Assembly (NCBI GenBank): GCA_026120035.1
Contig: JALRME010000029.1
Location: 248,001-312,000 of the forward strand
Reading direction: 5' to 3'
DNA: 64,000 nt
DNA from: Coleophoma eucalyptorum
Taxonomy: Eukaryota > Ascomycota > Leotiomycetes > Helotiales > Dermateaceae
The notes beneath the pieces are model-generated. The model saw only the letters and a list, made by a program, of their open reading frames with translations. It was not told the origin of the DNA and ran no database searches. Positions within the stretch are counted from its first letter, which is position 1; each line of letters starts with the position of its first letter. The position numbers were made by a program, and so were the translations under genes. Below are positions 56,195 through 64,000 of the stretch, piece by piece.

Positions 56195-58091
56195 ATGGAT
56201 CCTGGCAGGAGAGCAATGCTGTCTGGTCGCGCAGACTCCCCATCCAAAGGTATCACAGGTCCTCGCCGTGACGATAACACCCGAATCACCAAGTCCTCTC
56301 GTCCTACCACCGATCGCAACTCAGATTTCCGGGCACGCAGCAACAATACCAACAGCTTAGATGATGAGCAGACAAGGCAGTGGGTCGCACAAGAGGACAG
56401 CTTTGTATTGAAGCAAGCAAAGAAGAAAGCAGACATTCGAGTCCGTGAAGGACGAGCGAAACCGATAGACTGGTTGGCGGTCATACTACGAGTTATCGAC
56501 CCCGACAGAGATCTCTTAGATGACGATGAGGAGGAGGCACCGACTGATGTTGTAGACCCTGAGGGCGTCTTTGAAGGGCTTAACGATGCACAACTTGGCG
56601 AATTGGACTCCGACATCACTTCATATCTCACACTCGAAACCAACAAGAATAATCAGGAATACTGGAAGACGATGCAAATTATCTGCAATGATCGGCGCCA
56701 AAAGCTCAAACCCGTAGGCCGCGAGGAACGAGCAGTCAGCTCTGTTGCAGCTGACGTCGACCAGCTCTTAAGACCGAAGACTTACGAGCAATTAGAAGCC
56801 TTGGAAAGACAAGTCAGGGCAAAGCTTCGTGGCAATGATGATATTGACGTGGATTATTGGGAGCAGCTGTTGCGAAGTCTCTTGATATGGAAAGCTAAAG
56901 CCAAGCTCAAGAAGGTTTATCAGTCGCTTCTTGATAGTAGGCTAGAGGCCTTGCAAAATCAGCAACAAGAAGCTGCCCGAGATATAAAAACAAGGCTACA
57001 AACCATGCTTGCAGGTCCTAAAACGGTAGTAGAGGAAGATGAGGATTTGATGGATACTGGTGAAGCTGTTCAAAAGCCACGCAAACAACCACAACTGCAA
57101 TATGCACCAATATACGACCCGGAGCCGTTACTTAAATTACATAGCGAGGACAAGTCTACCGATGTTGTTGATGAGTCTGTCTTCCTTGAGAGGACTGTAG
57201 CGGAGCGAAAACGAATTTTGAAGTTGGGATACGTTGCTTCTCGCCAGCCCATCGTCGAAAAGGCATTGTCCTCTGCGTCTAAATCAGTTGTCTCAGCACC
57301 ATCTGCGCCACCAGGAACTCAGCGCTTCTCAACCATCGCCAACGAGGACTTTTCTCAAGCTACCAAGGCGCTATATGAGCGAGAAGTGGCTCGAGGGGTC
57401 AATGAAAACGAAGAGATTTTTACTGCTGAAGAATCCGTCGCCAATGGAATCGCACCTCAGTGGGCAGACAAATATCGACCCAGGAAACCTCGCTATTTCA
57501 ACCGTGTACAAATGGGCTATGAATGGAATAAGTACAATCAAACTCATTACGATCACGACAATCCACCACCAAAAGTTGTCCAAGGATACAAGTTCAATAT
57601 CTTCTACCCCGATCTAATTGATAAGGCCAAAGCTCCCACTTTCCGCATCATTCGTGAGAATGGTCGCAAAAGAGGGGAGTCATTTGCTCCAGCTGGCGAA
57701 GAAGATACCTGTTTGATACGGTTCATCGCAGGGCCACCCTACGAGGATATCGCCTTTCGAATTGTAGACAAGGAATGGGACTATAGTGCAAAGAGAGATC
57801 GTGGATTCCGCAGCAGTTTTGACAAGGTTCGTATGTCGTTGCCTTGTGCTATAGATTTTATTTTCATCTTTCCGCATATGAGGATCATTATTTTGAGCTT
57901 TTCTGTTTTGTATTCCCTTCTCCATTCTTCTCTCTCAAGCATCCCCACATCTAGCCTTCCTGCGGTAGAGTCGCTAACTTTAACAGGGAATTCTTCAATT
58001 GCATTTCCAATATAAAAAGGTAAGTGGTCGAGGCACCCTTCTCGCTGGTTTCATGATTGCTAACAAGATGTAGATTTACTATCGCAAGTAA
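56195..58091 (+). CDS. Cactin, spliceosome-associated protein
   Basis: Three exons: 56195-57826, 57987-58019, 58074-58091, giving 560 aa. Cactin is a conserved nuclear protein that joins the spliceosome and helps splicing fidelity (Cay1/Cactin in yeast and animals). The mid-region has the cactin domain (WVAQEDSFVLKQAKKKADIR, then EGRAKPIDWLAVILRVIDPD) and a charged helical segment. The C-terminal cactin domain reads KPRYFNRVQMGYEWNKYNQT, YKFNIFYPDLIDK and GFRSSFDKGILQLHF. The last exons are only 33 and 18 nt; splicing them in restores the invariant end (FQYKK-IYYRK). If the first intron is kept, the frame goes on to 58015, giving a different C-terminus. Confidence 0.92.
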
Positions 58092-59178
58092 CCAAAAGAC
58101 ACAGCAGGTTGACGGGGCTTTGTCGCAAACGGCTAGGAGTAAGGAATCCAATAGGAATAAAAATAATTCAAGTTTGCTTACTCGCTCATAATCTTCAGAC
58201 ACATTACACTTACCGTTTGTACGAAAAGATTACTTAGGTCTATCCCATGATTTCATGGCAGAAGATCCTGTTGCTTTTTCCCGACCCATAGAGTTTTTAT
58301 ATGAGCAGCCTGTCGCCATTATGCATGAAGCAAACCCATTTGCTTTGCAATCTACTAACGTGATAAGAATGCCATTGTTCTGGAGGCTAAGCTGACCGAA
58401 AGATGCGATTCCGTAGCCATAGTGAAGATTTTGGACATCAGATGCCAGCTCTTGATTTAAACCGCGTTAGCATTTGATATTCAGATTCTAACGCTTGTTT
58501 TCACTGTTTCGCCCAATGGCCCAGTGGCCAGATGCGTATACTTTGCTTACGATTGTAGCATGAGTACAACCTCAAAGTTTTATGGTCTTCCAGAACATTT
58601 TAAGGCCTACCCATTGATTTATCCAGTCATTTTCAAAGAAATGCACGGATCAGCTTGGGCAAGGCCATTTGGCCACGAGTGTATTACAACGTACATGTAA
58701 GAATCCTAGGTCCTCTTAGTGCTCGGCTACGGACAGGTGCGCTGCGCCGGAATATGATATTCCCATCCCATACTTAACAGGTGTATGTGTGGAACCTATT
58801 ATCCCTGCAATTTGTTTCCCTCTACATAGCAAGCTGGGTATTTAGTCAGATGCTGGCTGTCGCGGGCTGCGGGCATAGCACACATTTTTGTCGCTTCTCC
58901 TGCATGGAGAATGTTGCAGCCCGTGTTCCCCTGTTTGGTATAGCCATGTGTTGGCAATGTACTTGCACCTAAGCGGTAGCATTTCAATAGAAGTATTTCC
59001 ATAGCGCTAAGTTCCATGAGGACGTCGTTGTTAAATATCTATCTGGGCTGTCGCTCACCTTGCTCTGTATTCCAAATCAAACGTCACAGCCGTCCATGTC
59101 ATACCACATAATACACACTGAAGTTTTCAATCTCTCGCTGCCACGTCCATTAGCTGCAATTACTACCAGTCTCCTAGA
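58092..59178. other. Intergenic, promoter of the forkhead gene
   Basis: About 1.1 kb. It contains the cactin 3' end and the promoter of the forkhead gene. No gene seen. Confidence 0.5.
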
Positions 59179-60397
59179 ATGGCTTATCCTGTGATTTCAG
59201 ACTACCACGAGCAAGCTGTGCAAAGGTTCTATTCGGAAGACCCAAAATCCGAAGCACACGAAGGCTCCTCTCAAGCTATTGACGGTCTTCCCTCCATTCC
59301 TGACTATCCACCAGCCATGAACAGTCTTCATGATCCTTTCAATATGTATATGGAAAGTTACAATAGTTCACTTGGCACGATAAACTCTCTGGGTCATTCT
59401 TGGATGGCGCCAAGTGGTCTACAGGATATTCAGCAGCACTTTGATTCTACTAGCTTTGCAACGAGCCCTCTGCAAGATATCCAAAATATGGACTGTGAAG
59501 ACTTTGCCCTCAGCGACAATTACACGCATAGTCCGGCATCTGATGTCGATGGAGCGAGTTCCTTTCCGACTCCGGATTCATCGTCAGAAGGTGATGACTA
59601 TAGCACACCGGCTATTGCAACTCCCGGTGAGAGTGTTTCGGAGCGAGGCGGGAATGGAGGGGAACCATACTCTAAGCTGATATACCGGGCATTGATGAGC
59701 AAGCCAGATCATTCTATGGTTTTGCGAGACATATATGCTTGGTTTCGTGAAAATACAAGCAAGGCTGATTCAGGCTCCAAGGGATGGATGAACAGCATAC
59801 GTCACAATCTTTCTATGAACGCTGTAGGTCAATTTGTCTTTGTTAGTTCTTTTTTTTAAGATCTCAGAATCTGACTCCAAATCAATTTGGTGAAGCGGCT
59901 AACATTTACAGGCTTTCAGGAAGACACAGCGGAAGCTCGCTGGAGGCGAGGTTAAGAAGTCAGCAGAATGGGTCCTAGAACCTTTTGCAGTCGAATTTGG
60001 CATTCAATCAACAACTCGTTACCGTTTGAAACCGGCTGGGAAGAAGTCTTCTAGGTCTCTGGAATCGCCTTATCCCAGACAGAGCTCATGCCGAAATAGT
60101 GCTACCAGTTCAAGCAAATCCAACATACATCAAGTCTACAAATATGCCGAGGTTGAATGGCAGCGCAATGTCCAACAATGTCTAACACCTCGCTCTCCTA
60201 TACTTGATCAGATGGCATCTCCAACGTATTCCATCCATCCCTTGAACACCTTTGATGGAAAACCATACGAAAATATGATTGATCTTGGTTTTGAAAATGT
60301 GCAAGACGCGCAGTACCTTGATGGTTCAATCTTCCACCATGACCAGGAGTTCTTCTGTGACGGAGATTATACCTTTTTTCAGAATGCACAACATTAG
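59179..60397 (+). CDS. Forkhead transcription factor
   Basis: Two exons: 59179-59823 and 59912-60397, giving 376 aa. The forkhead (winged-helix) domain spans about residues 160-245. PYSKLIYRALMSKPDHSMVL and RDIYAWFRENTSKADSGSKG form its first half; recognition helix GWMNSIRHNLSMN ends exon 1 and AFRKTQRKLA continues in exon 2. The N-terminal 150 residues are Ser/Asp-rich and disordered. The intron splits the domain just after the DNA-recognition helix, as in many forkhead genes. Fungal members control cell-cycle or developmental genes; which subgroup this belongs to cannot be told from sequence. The C-terminal tail has an acidic, aromatic-rich end that could activate transcription. Confidence 0.88.
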
Positions 60398-63300
60398 TCC
60401 ACATCATTGAAGACTCTGATTATCGTTTTCTCCCTAGCAGAGTCAGGCAGTATGGTGCTACGGGGGTGATGCGCTCAAGCATAATGGTCAAATTCAATCA
60501 ACGTTTCAACTTAGTCTTGCTTTCTAGTATTAGGACGGATTAAGAATACTGGTCTTTCTTTACTTTGCTTCTTGATTTCAAGGTATTCTTGGCATTTTTG
60601 CGGCACAGTATGTACAAAGTAAATAACCATGGTTCAAATTTCTGCGATAATTTTTGTTGTTTCTTTTATTTTCCTTGAGAGGCTGGGGCTGTTCGTATTT
60701 TCGAATCCTTGGCAGGGTCTGCAGGATGATGACGGCATATAGGGTATGAATGGTTGAGGCGTTATCACAGAGACACAACTGCAAATGTTAATTTACATTG
60801 ATTAGCTTAGCGTAGATGAGCAGATACGGATATACAAGTTTGTCTACATCCCCCAATTACATTTTTTGGCCCATGTGATCCCGAAGTCTCGGTCACTTAC
60901 CCTGTCTTGAAGGATAGGGACTTAAGCTGTCATATCTATCACATCTGATATATATTTTAACCACTCTTTTTACTGGTTCCTGCCTTTATATTACGGCTTC
61001 CATACCTTGGAACCCTTGCTAGTGTCCCGTGTAAATGGCACACCTCAAAATGGCACTCACTTTAAGCTCCTCAATTGTCTTTTGAACGGTTATGCTCCGC
61101 CACTTTTTAACAGTCATTAAAGTAGCTAGACTTCAATAACAGTCCGTTGGGTACCTCCAGATCCCCCCCCCCCCCCGCCATTGTACGTGTCAGGTAGTGA
61201 AAAGGCAGGTCATAAGGGCTTGCACTGACGTTGAATTAGAATTTAGCCTTCTTTTGGCACATTTCTTAGTTGGCGTCTTTCAGCCCAGATAACCCCGCTC
61301 CCGCAGACAGGCATTTTCTCACGGGGTTGTTTTTGGCTCTTTCCTAGTTCCCGGCGAGCGGTTAGCGGTTGATATTCCTGTTATGCAAACTTGAGATAAC
61401 AGATCCTGCACTTTCAGTGGCGTAGAATCCCTGTGTTCGTCCGGCAGAATTGATATGGCCCATTGCACGTCCAAACATGGCCCAGAGTGAAATGATATAT
61501 TACAGTTGTTGAGGTTCCGTACATGAGAAATCGGCATTAAAAGGAACGGCAGGGTTGTGCTATAGGGCATGAAATTAGTTCTTTGGCTAAGGATTCTTAG
61601 AATATCTCGTTCTTTGTTTTTATAACTACAAATTATTTCGACTGCAGAAGATCGATTCAAGATGTCACTCCAAGACCGCAAAAGGGAGCAAGGTAGTTCC
61701 AGGGCTGCTTGTGGAGGCGATCTCCTTTGCTGGTAAATTATTACCGTTTCTTTTGGACATTTGATCACATCGGCGCTTGCGGCTTATTAGCCAATACAAG
61801 GTCTCTTTTCTCTCTATCTTCATTCGCCCGGTCGCAAATTCCGTATCTAGATTCTACTGTCATGCATGATCTCCAGGATTAAATGCGGGTGAGTTGTCAG
61901 ATGAATGTTGCATCTGCATCAGTTTAGAGATGATGTGCTCCGAGATCTTGACACCCAATAATTCAATTGATCGACATGCTTCCCGCTAGATTGCACATCT
62001 TCCAGGATGGATTCATCATCGATAAGTGCTTGGTATGTTATCCTTGTCCAGATTAGTGATATTCCAGAGTGGTTTCCTCATCACTCGTCGGCGTTGAGTA
62101 ATCTTTCCCAACATGAGCCTCATCCGTGCATCAAACTCTTTGCATCATTAGACCTTTAGTAACGTAAAATTACCCACTCAATACAGCATAGTTCTGAAAG
62201 AAAGTATGTAGGGATATACAGGAGCGCTTCAATAGCGGGGTTTTGTGCTGGGTAAAGTCAACTCACAGCTCATTCAGGTCTGTTTAACGACTAGTAACAA
62301 TGAACTGCAGTAGTTAAAACAATCTTTCTTCTTACTACAATACTTCATGAAAAGAATATCTTTGAGCTCAAAGTTTCTTTAACAATAAATCCAGCTTCTG
62401 TACGCTCTTAATTCTTCTTAGTATCGGTTAAACTGCACAGTACCTTAGTGACAATACTTGCATACTAAGTTGTATTTTGCCTATTCTAAAAAAAACTCCA
62501 TTTCTAGCCTAGTCTAAAACTTATCTTTTGTTGAGTTTATGAAATTGGCTCCCATGATGATAGATGGCTCTTAAGCCATAATTCTTTCATGCAGGTGTGA
62601 TGCAGGGACCGGTTTAGCTCGGAGAGATAATGCTTAGGAAATGAATTTTAGATTTCTTCATTGAATCCCATAGTCTATTTACCAACTTCCTGTGGGGAGA
62701 AAGATGTCACTTGTCAAAACCAAAGATTGCGAACCCGATGCTCGGTCGGCTGTGAAGACTTCGGAAAGAGGCGGTGTGTCTTGTACGACAGTGCCAAGAA
62801 GATTTCTGTGAAGATTATATTGTGGCTCTCTGCCAAACCGGGCGTATGGTATATATGATTCCTCTTACCGTCGTGAGCCGATTCGTTTCGACTGAACTCT
62901 CTTTCACGATGGTGTGTAGCCCTGCTCAATACCACATGGGCGTTTTTCTATCACAACTCTAAGGTTTTATGCTTCTAAATATATTCAATGCCCCTTGCTA
63001 TTATAGAGTTTCTACCTTACTGTATAGAAAGTAATATCAGAGCTTCTTTATACATGTAGATCAATGTGGTCGTTACACAAAAAGTTACCGCCACTTTCTC
63101 AGATAATGCACTCGTAGATGACTCAAGTGCACTTAGATCTGATGTGAACATGGCTCAGGTGACCAGTAAAGATAAGAGTTTCAATCTGCTTGATATATAC
63201 GCCATAACCGAATGAAAGTTTACTTTGATGCTCAGGTCCTCTATGGATAGCGCATGGACAGGGTTATGAACAGCGCTTTTTCTACTTCTTAATATCGCGT

Positions 63301-63917
63301 AGGTGTCGATGACGCAGGCAAACAATGATAGCTGGCGGATATGCCCCTCTAAGAAATTAGAGTGACACGACCTACCCTAATGGGCAGATTGACACGCACG
63401 CTCTCCCCTATCGCTGCTGTTCAATCCTTAAAAGGGACCTGCATGCGGCTCGTCTAACATTGCATGTTAACCCAGTAAAGACTAAACTAGGCCTAACAAG
63501 AGCGGCATGGTCTACTGGATGTACTTTTATGCACTCTAATATAAACAAACAAATTCTCACGCAAGATGATGCTCGAGCTTGAAGCAGCTACATGCATGTT
63601 CTCAGGCTTCTTGAGGAAAACAAAGCACCTCGGAATCGAGGTCTGGAAATATATGTTCACTCGCTGCATAGGAGCACTTTCCAGACTTGGAGAACTTGTG
63701 TGTTTTAATCAAGACGCAGGATATCAACCCCCTGCATCTTCTATCTCTCTTCCTTTCATCTGTGGTCTACGTGCTTTTGGACATGTCCTGTGCAATTTTG
63801 CTTTTTGCGGGTTCTTTATGGGGCCATTTAGGCTGCTCGCTTAACCCGTCAGCCGTCGTTTACCGACGAACAAGCTTACAATTCAGCTCGATCAAACAAG
63901 ATAGAGTAGAAGTTACA
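60398..63917. other. Gene-poor right-hand region
   Basis: About 3.5 kb without a convincing gene. Open frames (61319-61768 minus, 62661-62858 plus, 62714-62935 minus, 63566-63844 plus) lack domains, sensible starts or exon partners. A 14-base cytosine run lies at 61163-61176. It may be a long regulatory region, or the decayed remnant of genes or transposons. Confidence 0.4.
61163..61176. repeat. Poly-C homopolymer
   Basis: Fourteen consecutive C bases. The length is likely variable, and sequencing error is also possible in such a tract. Confidence 0.8.
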
Positions 63918-63965
63918 ATGTCGGAGCACTCAAATATAGTTCAAGATATCATTGAAACACTTACA
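63918..63965 (+). CDS. Possible first exon of a gene leaving the window
   Basis: An ATG at 63918 opens 16 codons (MSEHSNIVQDIIETLT) directly followed by GTAAGC, a good donor. The following sequence runs to the window edge, so the rest is not visible. The residue pattern is plausible for a real N-terminus, but nothing else supports it. Confidence 0.25.
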
Positions 63966-64000
63966 GTAAGCCATTGCTCACGGCGAAAACCCGGCAGGTG

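Noticed and set aside
61319..61768. 149-codon minus-strand open frame
   Set aside because: No family resemblance and starts and ends without signals; probably chance in a gene-poor region.
63566..63844. 92-codon open frame near the right end
   Set aside because: No domain, no clear signal peptide and no supporting splice sites.

Overview
The window comes from a filamentous ascomycete (Pezizomycotina). Genes are split by many short introns of about 45-75 nt with GT(A/G)AGT donors, promoters are short, and the content is typically fungal: Zn2Cys6 and forkhead regulators, UstYa/DUF3328 proteins, glutaminase A, an O-fucosyltransferase-like protein. Protein style suggests Leotiomycetes, but this is an impression. 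Exon joins were built by hand from reading frame, splice sites and family knowledge; no expression data were available. No tRNA, rRNA, CRISPR or intact transposon was recognised.

Layout. 1-5 kb: a long gene-free leader, then a secreted glutaminase-A-like gene. 5-16 kb: a catabolic-looking block with a cytochrome P450, a TfdB/phenol-hydroxylase-type FAD monooxygenase, an extradiol (VOC) ring-cleavage dioxygenase, an arylamine N-acetyltransferase (NAT) and an APC-family permease. Together these could import, hydroxylate, cleave or N-acylate an aromatic or aromatic-amine compound, recalling Fusarium benzoxazolinone/aminophenol detoxification loci. 16-32 kb: a CPA1 Na+/H+ antiporter, an O-fucosyltransferase-like membrane protein, a MOSC protein, the PEX2-like peroxin, a decayed pseudogene, a Zn2Cys6 regulator, an MDR oxidoreductase and a Kap120/importin-11-like karyopherin. 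32-41 kb: GH31 glycosidase, AAA ATPase, an uncharacterised protein and a glutathione S-transferase.

42.1-48.6 kb is the most interesting part: a compact candidate ribosomal-peptide (RiPP, dikaritin-like) cluster. A small secreted precursor gene encodes a signal peptide, a short pro-region and two identical 22-residue units separated by Kex2-type Lys-Arg sites, with a third unit decayed. It is flanked by four UstYa/DUF3328 oxidase-like genes, two on each side and all transcribed away from the centre. No P450, methyltransferase or tyrosinase is visible inside, so the set is minimal and consists almost only of UstYa-type enzymes; a GST gene lies just outside.

48.7-60.4 kb is housekeeping and regulatory: an XLF/Nej1-like end-joining factor with repeated LGGLRK motifs, a protein joining two cyclic-nucleotide-binding domains to an F-box and leucine-rich repeats, cactin, and a forkhead factor. 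The last 3.6 kb holds no convincing gene, apart from a possible first exon at the very end.
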